In this document: piece by piece, positions 40,965 through 51,745 of the stretch
Position numbering within the stretch: the stretch's first letter is position 1
Layout: the number at the start of each line of letters is the position of its first letter
Assembly (NCBI GenBank): GCA_054661495.1
Contig: BAAFSQ010000003.1
Span: forward strand, 40,579-104,578
DNA: 64,000 bases
DNA from: Zygophlyctis sp. KS116
Taxonomy: Eukaryota; Chytridiomycota
Direction: 5' to 3'
Position numbers and translations under genes: made by a program
Notes under the pieces: model-generated
What the model saw: only the letters and a program-made list of their open reading frames with translations
Databases searched by the model: none
Told to the model about the DNA's origin: nothing

Positions 40965-42518
40965 TTACTCGTCTACTCTTTCGATTATCATATCAACAAG
41001 CATTCCATGACGGCTAATGTTTGGGGCATTTATAAACCTGGGTTGAAACGTTCCTAGATGTTCAATCTTCATATCAGATTGTAGTATTTCAGAGACTGTG
41101 ACAGGGACAATACTTTGTACTTTTGCTGTAATTATTGATGTTGAGCTAGATTTGATCAAACGATTGAAAAGAGAAGAGACAAGATCAATAGATGCCGACG
41201 TAGATGTGATCTATTGTATTAGATTTTTGAGATTATTACATTTAAATTTTGCATGGTTATATTGAGTTTTTTGAAATTAGGATATAAAGTTTGATTGATT
41301 AGATTGAAACCAACGTCGGTGATTACACGAAAGTTTTGGATTTCAGCAGTTAAGCTTGCAGTGGGTAGAATAAATCTAGAGTTTGTTTGATATTTCGCAT
41401 AAACTTTAAAGGAAATTCCTATATCAATATGAATAGCATCTTGTATAAATCTTATGTCGGTTTCTGGATGCCAAAGAATTTCATTTTCATCCACCTTAAA
41501 ATACGTTATGTTAACCTGAAGTGGTGAGGAAAATGGAATTGAAACTGAATTATTAGATATTAAGTCCATATTTGATAATTCTGAATTAATTGACTCAAAG
41601 ACAATTACTTTTAAATCCTCCAAGAAAACATCGGTCAGAAAAGGTTGCAAATCTGTATTTCGAGATGGAAGCGGCCTGCGGAATCCACTTTGAAGCTGTC
41701 TTTTTAAGATTGATTGAGATAAAGAGGTATTATAAAAAGGATCACTCCCTCTAAAAATCCCAAGATCAAAGATTATTCCAGCATCCGTGAACCAGGGAGC
41801 AGATGTGAATTCTGTATGATACATTCCATTTGGAGTCTCGAATTCAATTTTTGAGATCTGTTCTAATACATTTGGAAGTATTGCAACAATATTTTCCCTA
41901 ATCATATCAGCTGCATACTTTTGAACTAAAGCTCTGAATCGCAAAGCTGCCCAATTAAACCATGCCTTTGGACTCCGAATCTAAATTTTAAAATGATTAC
42001 CTTTATCTGCCCCAAGTATATTTCAACTTTACTAAAAATTGGCTGTAGAATCCGTTTCTCATGATTAAAACCAAATTTAAATCGTATATCAACTGAAGCA
42101 TCTGTAACATTGACTTGTGTTGTACCTGATGGAAGAATCCAACTAAATATTTTAAACCCAATAACACTTACTGTGAATTGGTGATATATTGCATAAACAT
42201 GCTAGTATCAAACTTTGCCCAGTATTGTAAGCTCTGATTTTTATAAAAGAGACCCGACGCCGGATGCCAATCTAAAAATGTGATCTTAAAAGTAGAAACA
42301 CTTAAATTGATATTTCCTACAACCGGAATAGCAATTACCTGATCTGGTATTGGAATTTCTTCTTTTATTAATGCATATGATATAGCATTATGCAAGTATG
42401 GATTCATTGATTGGAAAAAATGTGGTGTGATAAGAGGTTCAAGAGCAGTTTCATCATTCACTAAACTTGAACATTGATGCATTATTCCCACTATTAAGAG
42501 CACAATCATAAAAAACAT
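40965..42518 (-). CDS. Secreted BPI/LBP-like lipid-binding protein
   Basis: Four exons encode about 491 aa, the size of a two-barrel BPI/LBP protein. A signal peptide is clear (MFFMIVLLIVGIMHQCSSL). The N-terminal barrel has IPDQVIAIPVVGNINLSVST and FKITFLD. The centre has alternating amphipathic strands. The C-terminal part has LNITMQNLNVII, an NRLIKSSSTSIITAKVQSI helix, and a short Val-rich end. Introns at both ends are 29 nt. The middle junction can be read as a 20-nt intron (41981-42000) or a 35-nt one with the same frame. BPI-like proteins bind lipids, and those of some animals bind bacterial LPS; the role here is unknown. The assignment rests on layout more than on strong motifs. Confidence 0.65.
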
Positions 42519-42662
42519 TTGAAAGATTCAACACCCTGTATCTGTCTCAAGACTAGATGAAACGCCAATTTTTCACTCTAATCGCTTGTACTGCATACTA
42601 GTAGTATGATACTACCAACCTGTAAAAAGCGCAATCTAATTGATTTAAAACAGTCTAAAACT
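42519..42662. other. Intergenic region with small palindrome
   Basis: This 144-bp gap lies between the BPI-like gene and GRX5. A short inverted repeat around ACTAGT near 42596-42606 is the only structure that I see. It may be part of a promoter for the leftward BPI-like gene. Confidence 0.35.
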
Positions 42663-43025
42663 TTATTCTAAATCTTTTAAAATCTTTTCCAATTCCCCTG
42701 ATTGATGCATATTGATCAGTATATCACATCCTCCAATAAATTCCCCTTTAACAAATACTTGAGGAATTGTAGGCCAATTTGTAAATTCCTTGATACCTTG
42801 TCTAGTTTCTTCATTCTCTAAAACATTAACAAAGGAGTATTCCTTGACTCCATTTAATTCTAAAATCTGAACAACAGCTCTAGAAAATCCACATTGAGGT
42901 TCAGTTTTTGTCCCTTTAATGAAAACAAGAACATTATTGTCCTTGATTGCCTTTTCTAGACTTGACTTTAATTCAGTTGAAATATATCTCTTAAAAGGTA
43001 AACAGTTCTTTAATCCTCTAAACAT
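42663..43025 (-). CDS. GRX5: Monothiol glutaredoxin, mitochondrial GRX5 type
   Basis: This single exon encodes 120 aa. The N-terminus (MFRGLKNCLPFKRYIS) looks like a mitochondrial presequence. The core has VFIKGTKTEPQCGFSRAVV with the CGFS active site, then SFVNVLENEETRQGIKEFTN, WPTIPQVFVKGEFIGGCDIL. The TVP-type cis-Pro (WPTIPQ) and the GG-CD motif bind glutathione and the [2Fe-2S] cluster. GRX5 passes Fe-S clusters to ISCA-type proteins, and an ISCA1 gene lies near 55 kb. Confidence 0.95.
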   Translation of the reverse strand: MFRGLKNCLPFKRYISTELKSSLEKAIKDNNVLVFIKGTKTEPQCGFSRAVVQILELNGVKEYSFVNVLENEETRQGIKEFTNWPTIPQVFVKGEFIGGCDILINMHQSGELEKILKDLE

Positions 43026-43077
43026 TCACAATTTTTAAATTTTTAAAACTCAACAGAAAAATATTAAAAACGACTTA

Positions 43078-43872
43078 TTAAGCTTTATTTGAGGCAGATT
43101 TACGAGTAGAAGACAATCTTCTTCTCATGTGGAGGGCAACCTTCTTTTCCTTCTTTTCCTTAATACGATTAGCTAATAATTTGGCATAATCAGCAGCTTC
43201 CTAATATATTAAATTTTTTTTAAAAAAATTACTTCTTTAGCCTTGACAGATGCACGCTTTTTAAGAGCCAATCGATGTCTCTTTCTTTGAAGAACAATTG
43301 GAGTGACTAAACGTTGAATTTTAGGAGCCTTTGATCTTGGCTTTTTTCCTTCTTTAGCTGGTAATTCTCTTCGAATAACATATTTTCGAACATCATCTTC
43401 TTTAGACAAATTAAACATTTTTCTAATTTTAGAAGCTCTCTTTGGACCCAATCTTTTAGGAATTGAAACATTTGTCAATCCATCAATATCTTGATCACCT
43501 TGTTTGACAACGACTAAAGAAATAGCAGAAAGATCAGGGCCAACGATACAACCTCTAACAGATTTTCTTTTTCTTTCTCCAGTACGTCTTGGACGATAAC
43601 AAGAGTGTCCCTTTGAGAGTAAAAGACGAACTCTACCAGGTGAAAGAACACCTTGTTTCATTGGGAAACCTTGCTTATCATTTCCTCCAGTAATTTTGAA
43701 GATATAACCCTTGAATTCATCACCGATGGAATCACCAGCTACTTCTTGAGCCATTCTCTTCTCATAAAAGCATCGCCTAACATTAATCAATATGATCATA
43801 CACTTTTTTCTCATCATCAATTTCAATAGACTTTTGTGCCCCAGTAGCTGGGTTGGCAATATTCAATTTCAT
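43078..43872 (-). CDS. RPS6: 40S ribosomal protein S6 (eS6)
   Basis: Three exons (introns 43777-43801 and 43201-43232) encode 245 aa. The start [20 protein letters not shown] joins to [16 protein letters not shown]. The body has [60 protein letters not shown] and [20 protein letters not shown]. The C-terminal tail, [12 protein letters not shown], matches the phosphorylated region of eS6, though shorter than in animals. Codon use looks more biased than in its neighbours, as expected for a highly expressed gene. Confidence 0.97.
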
Positions 43873-43926
43873 TTTATGTTTATGTAGGGTCAAGTTTTTT
43901 TTCAGCTGCAAACAGGTTGATGTGGC

Positions 43927-44083
43927 GTGGGACCTACCGCTTTCAACCTACATCTTTCATCCTAGATCCAGAGCCTACCGCTTTCAACCTACAGCTTTCA
44001 TCCTACAACCTACAGCCTACAGCTTTCATCCTAGAACCTTCAACCTAGGTCCAGAGCCTACAGCCTAGAACCAAAGCCTAGAG
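43927..44083. repeat. Short degenerate tandem repeats (CCTACAGC/TTTCAACCTAC type)
   Basis: A 150-bp block just upstream of CHO2 is built from scrambled units such as GCTTTCAACCTAC, CTTTCATCCTA, GAGCCTACAGC and CCTAGAACC. The C-rich composition stands out from the AT-rich surroundings. Units vary from about 8 to 20 nt, and the array is imperfect. It has no reading frame of substance. Confidence 0.8.
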
Positions 44084-44085
44084 GA

Positions 44086-46258
44086 ATGTTTTCAACTCAT
44101 TTACAAGTGTCCAGCGCCTTTTTGGGAATAGCCCTTGGATCCCTGGTGGATTTTAATAATTTGGCATTTATATACTGGGCTCTAGTCTTGGGAAAAGTAC
44201 TAGTGTCTTTGGATTTATCTTGTATTTCAAGGGAATTTAGATTTGAAAATTTAAAATGGAAAAATTACTCTAAATATGCATCTGAAATTATAATCAATAT
44301 TTTTCATTTCTCAATGATTATAATTATATGTCGATGTATTCAGGATCAGTGGGAGGTTCATGCTCTAATTGGAGGTGGAATAATTGTAATTGAATTATAT
44401 AGAAATAAGAATAATTTGGGTTGGTTCGTAAAGTTAGTAGGGCTGACTATAGCTCTAAATGATTGGAAAATGGGGATTTTGGCTTTAATGGCGTGTTTTA
44501 CCTTGGTTTTAGGAAATAATCCTTTAATTGATTCAAAAACAATTGGGAAAATTCATCTTGTTTCATATCCAGAATTGATTTCTGGGCTGGTAATTGGTGG
44601 TTTAGTAGGATTGTATTCACTTTTCATTAGTATTTCGATTGGAAGAGTTTCTTTCAAAGTTTTTTTCATACTGTATTTTAGGAATTAATAATTTTAGTCA
44701 ATATATGTTTTGGAGATGTATTTTATCAGTTATTTTTGGGTTTATTCTGTACTTGCAAGGGAAAACTAGGTTTTTTACAAAAGTATTTGTGCGGCATGGA
44801 TTAAATTCTAAAGTTGCACTTTCTCATTGGTTAACGTAAGATTTTAATGATTTAAAAAGAATAAGGATTTACTCATGTTCGGCAGTCATGACATTTGTTA
44901 CTTTTTGCATGGCATCTATTTATTTTTATCAACAAATGGATTCACCAATGATTATTTTATTAACGCATGGTTTAGGAACTCTTTCTATTCTAATTTATGC
45001 TCAAATGGTAATATATAAAGTCGGTAATAGTGGTGTTTCAAATCTTTTATATCATTACTTCTTTATTGTGACTGATGATTACTTATCGCCTGAAAATTAT
45101 CTAAATTTGCTTTTACCATTTTGGGGATTAGCTCTAATATCAAATGCAGTAGAAATTTATTTTCTAGCGCTTTTAAGTCAGTTTATGCATGCTTTGTTTG
45201 TATATTTTGTAGATCAACCGTACATTAAAATAATGGTAAAAGAACAAACTGTATTGGCTGATAATGTACCTTGCTCTGCTGGTGATTCTAATTCTGTTAA
45301 TTATTCTGAAGGAGCTCCTGATTCATTGTCTATAATTAAAACTGCGAGAGATATTAAGAGTAAATTATTTGCAAAAATTAAGAGAACTGGAATAGGGGAA
45401 ATAGTAAGAGATCAGATAAGATCAGACTTGTACTCTTTACAATTTCCTTTGAAAAAGGATGAACTACTTACATTTTGTTTGGGGCAGCCTATAGTAGTCG
45501 AATTTGTCGCCGTAAGAGAAACCATGAAGGCAGATGATTGGATTGGAATACATGGTGTGACGCATAATCTATACAAAGAAATAACAACTTCTGGATGTGG
45601 TGAAAATTGGTCTTATGTATCTGGAAAGCAAACTTTACGAGAAGAAAATGACCTGGAAACTTCTGAAAGTTTATCTTTTCATTCGCTTTCGAATTCTACC
45701 TTTGGCACTACATCCTTAAAAATGATACGATGCCCTGGAGAACCAGGTCTACGTCTAGTAAAGGGAATGCTTACTTTTAAAGGAGATTTAATTCCTTGGA
45801 AGGTTGGCGTATATGAGGCCCGTTATCATTTCAATGGCCAACATACTTGCATCGTCGTTAGCAGGCCTTTTGAAATAGTACCATGGGAAAATGAGAAACT
45901 TGAAGATAGCTTGGATGATAATCTAATATTGTCAAATGGAATTGAACGTGGAGAGTATTTACTAATGAAAATTGTAGCGTGCTGCATCAATATTTATGGA
46001 TCAAATCTTGAGCTGTCGAGATCATGTGATTTTTTCAAGTTTGCTTCACATAATCACCAAGTCACTGGATATACTTTAGATAAATTCGAAAAATGCTGTG
46101 AAAGACTGGTTTATTGTATTAAACAAAGTTTTGGAGTAGGGTTTTCTTGGACAATATTTAGGTCTGTCAGAAGCATTGATAAATTATGGAAAAAAATTGA
46201 GGAGGCAAAAGTATCAATTTCTTGCATTGATGTGCCAGAAGAACTAGTATTACGTTAA
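44086..46258 (+). CDS. CHO2: Phosphatidylethanolamine N-methyltransferase, Cho2 type
   Basis: Three exons (introns 44673-44697 and 44836-44859) encode 707 aa. The N-terminal half is hydrophobic with many TM segments (LGIALGSLVDFNNLAFIYWA, LISGLVIGGLVGLYSLFISI, ILLTHGLGTLSILIYAQMVI). The soluble C-terminal domain is Cho2-specific: QPIVVEFVAVRETMKADDWI, GIHGVTHNLYKEITTSG, LTFKGDLIPWKVGVYEARYH, FNGQHTCIVVSRPFEI. Cho2 catalyses the first methylation of PE in the ER, leading to phosphatidylcholine, and is a fungal enzyme. It is shorter than yeast Cho2 (869 aa), mainly in the N-terminal half. The repeat block above lies directly upstream. Confidence 0.85.
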
Positions 46259-46364
46259 TATGGAGCGATTAGTGTTTCATATTAGGAAGATTTTCCCGTT
46301 TCAAGCTTGAAACATTCCTTTAGCTGAGTTTGGGTTTGAGCAAATTTTCATCACTGAACTAAAA

Positions 46365-48165
46365 ATGATTCACTCTCTGATAATCATGTTCAATCTATTC
46401 TTTAGACTGCATGCCCATGGTGATCATTCAATTGGAGCACATACTGGCGAAGAGGAATTGGGCTACTATGATCGGATCCCTGATGATGCATTTTCTAAAA
46501 CTGCATCAGGAGAACTGGTTGGATCAATAAATTTCAAAAAGAGGTATATTTGTGTCTACTGATTAATTTAGGTCACTCCCTATTAAACTATGGAAAAATG
46601 ATCTGGATCAAACTAATCAAACTACTAATCATATCTTAATGTCTGGTGTAGTGACAGATATTCCTGGTTCTTATATCAGAATGAGTGCTTTTAATAATAC
46701 AATTGAAGGAATGATATCACTTCCAAAAAGAGGAATAATAAGAGTGGCGCTAGCGTCCAGATATAATAATATTAATGGAAATTCAAAAACGATTGCATAC
46801 CATTCAAATGATTTGTTACATTTATCTAAAAGATCATTATCTCATTCTGAATTCTGGAAGCCATTGGATTCTCATTTAGAGAAGCGGGGTCTAGGGAGGA
46901 GACAATGTCGACCAAGAGTGCTTATTGCAGCTGATATTTCGGAACATCCAATGTCAAAGATTGAAACTAGCAATCAGCATCTTAATCATAATCAACAGCA
47001 ATCACAAAGAAATTCACAGTCGGCCCTGCCTATCGTCAGTAAGGTGGAAGGAATTGTTATAAAACAGCAGGTAGGAACCACTGCACAGTATCAAGGAGGT
47101 CAGCAGCAACCAAATTATCAGCCTCCTCCTCAGCAGCAACAGCCTCGGTATCAGTACCCACAACAACAGCAACCTCAGCAGCCTCAACAGCAACAGCCTC
47201 GGTATCAGTATCCGCAACAACAGCAACCCCAGCAACCTCAACAGCAACAGCCTCGGTATCAGTATCCTCAAAAGCAGCAGCCTCAGCAACCTCAGCAGCA
47301 GCAACCGAGATATCAATATCCACAACAGCAGACTCCCCGTAGTTCTCAACAGCAGCCTCAACAAGCAGTTAGATATACGCAATATGCTAGTGGGACGAGT
47401 GCTGCAACATCACGATTGACAAGCTGCAATGCCGGACTCATTGCCGACTATTCATTCTATTTGCAACATCGAAATCAACCTGGAGGAATTGAGGCATATA
47501 TGCAGTCGCTTTTTAACGAAGTATCTGGTCATTTCTATTCTCAAACTGGAGTTTCACTTAGGATCAAGTATATGTATGTGATAAAGAATCCAAATGATGG
47601 GTCTGGTCTAGGCTATAATTATGCGGATCCTTCCTCTTCTGTATCTTATATTAATTCAAAATCCGCGAAACTCCCTGGATTTAATGCTGAAGATTTATGT
47701 GTTGTACATATTTTATCTTCAGCAAAATTCACTCAGCAGGCTGTTGGAGTCGCATTTATTGGATCAGTATGTAGTCCTGGAGCAAATGCTGGAATCGCTT
47801 CTGATAATTATGGAAAACTATCTAGATCAGACTATACTTCAGTTATAATGCATGAAATTGGGCATGTTTTTGGCAGGTAATTTATATTTAGAAATTTAAA
47901 TTTTAGTGCGCATGACACTTCATTTCCTTCAGAAAAACAGATTTGCATTCCTCAGACAAACAAATATGTAATGTATCCATCTGTACAAGGTGGTTCTGCA
48001 AATGCCCACAGATTTTCTCCGTGTTCTCTCCGATCCATTCAACGCACAATATCTAATCCTAAAAAGCAATGCTGGAATCTAAGTGGACAAAGAATTAGAC
48101 CTGGAGCAAAGTTTGCATCTGCAAAGTCTGAAATGATTGTTGATTATCTTAAATATGATCTTTAA
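46365..48165 (+). CDS. Secreted reprolysin/ADAM-like metalloprotease with Gln/Pro repeat linker
   Basis: Three exons (introns 46544-46571 and 47877-47906) encode 580 aa. The N-terminus (MIHSLIIMFNLFFRLHAHG) is a signal peptide. The pro-domain has MSGVVTDIPGSYIRMSAFNN and GMISLPKRGIIRVAL, as in ADAM propeptides. A basic RGLGRRQCRPRV site, with KR and RR for convertase cleavage and a free Cys for a Cys-switch, ends it. A Gln/Pro-rich linker follows with four 18-residue repeats. The catalytic domain has HEIGHVFGSAHD, the HExxHxxGxxHD zinc motif, split by an intron, and a Met-turn VMYPS then FSPCSLRSI. No disintegrin domain follows. Substrates are unknown. Confidence 0.86.
47127..47342 (+). repeat. 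54-bp tandem repeats coding Gln/Pro/Tyr
   Basis: The motif PRYQYPQ recurs at an exact 54-nt period (CCTCGGTATCAG-type starts at 47143, 47197, 47251 and, diverged, 47305). Synonymous changes are seen between units, so selection seems to keep the protein pattern. All lie within the metalloprotease linker. Confidence 0.92.
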
Positions 48166-48220
48166 AACGTCACTAATTTCGTAAATTTTTTCCTAATACG
48201 TCATTTCCCGGCATTCCAAT

Positions 48221-49072
48221 ATGCGAGAGAAAAGACTTTCAACTGCAGACTTGGAGGATCGGTTCCATACTTTTAAGGAAGAAGTCAAAAAGACGGGAAA
48301 ATATAATGAGAATGAGCATACTGATTATATTTTACATCGATTTCTAAGGGCCCGGAAATCTGATGTCTCCAAAGCTATGGTCATGTTTTCAGACTACTTA
48401 GAATGGAGAAAAGAAGCTCAAGTAGATGATATTGTTCAAAATTATTCATTTCCTGAAGCATCAAAGGTAGCAGAAATATATCCACGATTCTACCATAAAA
48501 CCGACAAGTTCGGCCGTCCAGTTTATTTTGAAATTCTTGGCAAAATGCATGTGGACGCATTATTCTCTGTAACTACTTCAGAACGTCTTATAAAGGGATA
48601 TATTAGAGAATATGAGAAATTATTAAATTACAGATTTGTGGCATGTGGACTAAAAGTAGGAAAGCATTTGGAACAAGGTTGCAGTATTTTAGATCTTAAA
48701 GGAGTTCCATTAAGTCAGTTTAATCAAGTCAGGAAAGTTGTACAACAAGTATCATCAGTTGCCCAAAATTATTACCCTGAAACTCTGGGGAAAATGTTTA
48801 TTATTAATGCTCCATTTCTGTTTAAAGGAATTTGGTCAATGATCAAACCAATGTTGGATGAAAATACAGTCTCAAAGATTTCAGTTTTAGGATCTAATTA
48901 TGAAGCTGATCTACTGGAAGTTATTGATAAAAACAACCTTCCGTCATCATATGGAGGCACATGTAAATGTGCAGGAGGATGTAATAGCTCTGATACAGGT
49001 CCTTGGAATGATAAATCAGTCCCAGGCTATCCAATCGCCTTTTGGGAAGATTTTAAGAAGCGAGACGTGTAG
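48221..49072 (+). CDS. Sec14-like CRAL-TRIO lipid-transfer protein
   Basis: This single exon encodes 283 aa. The CRAL-TRIO N domain (LHRFLRARKSDVSKAMVMFS, DYLEWRKEAQ) precedes the lipid-binding domain: PRFYHKTDKFGRPVYFEILG, CSILDLKGVPLSQF, AQNYYPETLGKMFIINAPFL and FKGIWSMIKPMLDENTVSKI. The LPSSYGGTCKC motif is typical near the end. Sec14 proteins exchange phosphatidylinositol and phosphatidylcholine. The C-terminus has an unusual cluster of four cysteines (CKCAGGC). It follows the metalloprotease by 55 bp on the same strand. Confidence 0.93.
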   Translation: MREKRLSTADLEDRFHTFKEEVKKTGKYNENEHTDYILHRFLRARKSDVSKAMVMFSDYLEWRKEAQVDDIVQNYSFPEASKVAEIYPRFYHKTDKFGRPVYFEILGKMHVDALFSVTTSERLIKGYIREYEKLLNYRFVACGLKVGKHLEQGCSILDLKGVPLSQFNQVRKVVQQVSSVAQNYYPETLGKMFIINAPFLFKGIWSMIKPMLDENTVSKISVLGSNYEADLLEVIDKNNLPSSYGGTCKCAGGCNSSDTGPWNDKSVPGYPIAFWEDFKKRDV

Positions 49073-49099
49073 CATACTTTAGGAAAATAATATTCCAAA

Positions 49100-49791
49100 A
49101 TGATTGGATTTTTACTTCATTCAAGTAGAAAAAAAATTGAGGCTTCATATCCACCATTTGATGAATCGCTTGAGAACGTAATATTTTAGCTCCTAAAGTA
49201 CTTTAGGGACTCTTGCAACTAAAGTCTGATATACGCGATCAAAATCAAAGTCAATCCATCCTAATTCTAGAATCTATGGATTCATCATCTGTCCATGAGA
49301 TTATTCCAGAGAAAAATGCAGATAATTTGGCTGATAATATTCCAGAAACTATTGTTAAAAGTATGGTAATTATTGAAGATAATCTGGGTGAAAATGTATC
49401 TGCGCGATCTCAAAGAAGATCAGAAATCAGACATTGCAACCAAAACTCTATTGAAACAAGAACAATCCTAGATCTGCCTAAAAAGACTACATACAAATCT
49501 TTAGATCCAGAAATCAGATCATCAAAAGATGCCAACCATCAGGTTACAGATTTCAAATCTCCAGTAGTCGAAATATCAAGACCGTTCATAGTAATCATTT
49601 ACCGTTATTAATTCTAGAAATCGTCGGATCTTGCTAAAATCTATCAATTCAATCAACTATTGGGTAAATTTGAAAAATATGGATTTCAGTCCAAATTAGA
49701 TGATACGATTGTTAAATATTCTCAAAGCGTTGCATTATCTAAAATTTCTAAATTATTGCATATCATTTACCAAGTTAAAAATCACAAATAA
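49100..49791 (+). CDS. Unrecognised 211-aa protein
   Basis: Three exons (introns 49178-49206 and 49591-49617) give 211 aa with both junctions in frame. The N-terminal part is charged and Ser/Asn-rich (HSSRKKIEASYPPFDE, then SMDSSSVHEIIPEKNADNL). The C-terminal 60 residues look helical: DLAKIYQFNQLLGKFEKYGF, then LSKISKLLHIIYQVKNHK. I recognise no domain. The typical short introns and in-frame joins argue that it is a real gene. It lies between the Sec14-like gene and the first SWEET. Confidence 0.6.
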
Positions 49792-49847
49792 TTTGAAGTT
49801 TTAATGCACTTTTGCTTTGTTTGAGCCTGACGTAACCGTTTTTGACA

Positions 49848-50682
49848 ATGGAAAGCTGCAGTTCTGATGCTTGTCTAGCATTGACTCAACATGTTATCCC
49901 AATTATGTACGATACATTTTATAATTATAGGGGTATATTAACGTCCATTGGCATTGCATTATCATCATGGACTGCCATCCAGGAAATAATTAAAACTCAA
50001 AATCTTGGGAATTTTGATTCTGTTCCCAATGCTATGCTATTTATTAACAGTTTCTCTTGGTTTTTATATGGAATCTTTGTCAAAAAGCCTTATGTTACAT
50101 TTCCAAATGTCATTGGAGTACAATTCATGTTATACTATATAATGTCTACTTATCATTTGCATTCACCCGATAAACGAAAGCTGATTAGAAATATATTTAT
50201 GGGCGGTTTTATGATTGTCATGTCTATAGGAATGATTGCTTTTATTGGAATATATGATACTGATAGAGTTCCAACTCAAGAAGATTTAAATCACTCAAAG
50301 AATTTACTTGGAGTTTCTTCAGTCTTGATCTTGATGGTGTTTTACAGTAGCCCACTTGCAAATTTAGTACAAGTTATTAGAAAAAAAGATGCTAGTTCAT
50401 TAAATCTTTCTTTGGCGATTGCTAGTGGGATTAATGGAGCGTTATGGACAACTTATGGGTTCGCGATTGCTGATCCGGTACTTACTATTATCTAAACTGT
50501 AGTTTGTGTTTCTCCCAAATTTTCTGGGTATTGTGTCATCAGTGATTCAAATACTTGTCAAGCTTTCAATGAAATCAAATCAGGAACCTACTGCTTCAAC
50601 ATATCACGTCTTGAAAGAAGATATATCCACTAGTGAAGCATTTACTATGAAGGCAGTTTCATTGGAAACTACAGATCCTTAG
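49848..50682 (+). CDS. SWEET sugar transporter 1
   Basis: Three exons (introns 49907-49930 and 50478-50502) encode 261 aa with seven predicted TM helices. MtN3/saliva features include GILTSIGIALSSWTA, VPNAMLFINSFSWFLYGIF, GVQFMLYYIMSTYHL, VSSVLILMVFYSSPL, ANLVQVIRKKDASSLNLSLA, then NGALWTTYGFAIADP and FVFLPNFLGIV. The first intron is 24 nt and has no stop, so a retained copy would read through. The DASSLNL run matches the conserved TM5 motif, where the four-residue core SSLN is expected. SWEETs are facilitative sugar carriers. A paralogue follows 203 bp downstream. Confidence 0.93.
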
Positions 50683-50885
50683 AGAATTAAGATTATAAAA
50701 AAAGGATTTTTGTGATTTTAATGAATGGTTATTCTTGATCTGAATTCACAAGTTTCCAAGTAGACAGACTAAAGCATGATCCACTCGGAGGGGAAGTAGA
50801 AATACGTCATACAGCGATTTCATACCAAGGTATCAGAAGAATGTTTTATTAATGATCTAGTTTAAAAAGAGATATTGAGATTGAA

Positions 50886-51682
50886 ATGGAAAACTGCAAT
50901 TCTGAAACTTGTTTGTTGGTAACGCATCATGTCATTCCAATCATGTAAGTATGATCTTCTTGGTCAATATTTTAGAGGGATTCTAACATCATTGGCTATA
51001 AAACTATCATCATGGGCTCCAGTCAAGGAGGTTATTAAAACTCAAAATCTTGGGTCGTTTAATACAGTTCCGAATGCAATGCTCATGATTAACAGCATGT
51101 CTTGGTTTCTATACGGGCTATTTATCAGAAATCCATATATTTCATTTCCTGGTATTTTAGGAGTACAATTCATGTTATACTATATAATGTCTACTTATCA
51201 TTTGCATTCACCAGATAAACGAAACCTGATCAGAAATATATTTATGTTTGGATTTCTGTTTATAATGTCAATCGGGATGATTGCCTTTATTGGAATATAC
51301 AACCCAGATAGAAACACATCCCTAGAAGATTTTATAAAGGCAAAGAACTTGCTTGGCGTTTCTTCAATCTTAATATTAACGGCATTTTATACTAGTCCGC
51401 TTCTTAATATGATGCAAGTTATAAAGACAAGAGATACAAGTTCTATTAATATTTATTTAGCAATTGCTTTGGGGATTAATGGCTCATTATGGACAACATA
51501 CGGGTTTGCAATTGATGATCCAGTACTTAAATTTATCTAACCTGTAGTTTGTCTATTTACCCAACATCCCTGCAATAATATCTTCAATCATACAACTAAT
51601 AGTCAAATCTTCAATTAAATCGGGCAAAAAAACGCAAAAATCAGATAAACCAAGTACTTCTTCAATTAATGTAGTTTATTAG
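50886..51682 (+). CDS. SWEET sugar transporter 2
   Basis: Three exons (introns 50945-50975 and 51523-51547) encode 246 aa. The order of motifs matches the upstream paralogue: GILTSLAIKLSSWAPVKEV, VPNAMLMINSMSWFLYGLFI, GVQFMLYYIMSTYHLH, VSSILILTAFYTSPL and TTYGFAIDDPFVYLPNIPAI. Its C-terminal tail is Lys/Ser-rich. A 53-bp block (51160-51212) is identical to 50115-50167 in the first SWEET, although other third positions differ. The intron sites are identical in both copies, so the duplication is recent or maintained by conversion. Confidence 0.93.
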
Positions 51683-51745
51683 TCATTACGGAAATAAATA
51701 AGCTAGGTACTTACAAATTCAGATGATTAAGGCCAATTTGAAAAT

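Noticed and set aside
47014-47382. Long Leu-rich and Ala/Val-rich antisense frames opposite the Gln/Pro repeat
   Set aside because: They are complements of the CAG/CAA repeat of the metalloprotease linker; no start context, introns or family similarity.
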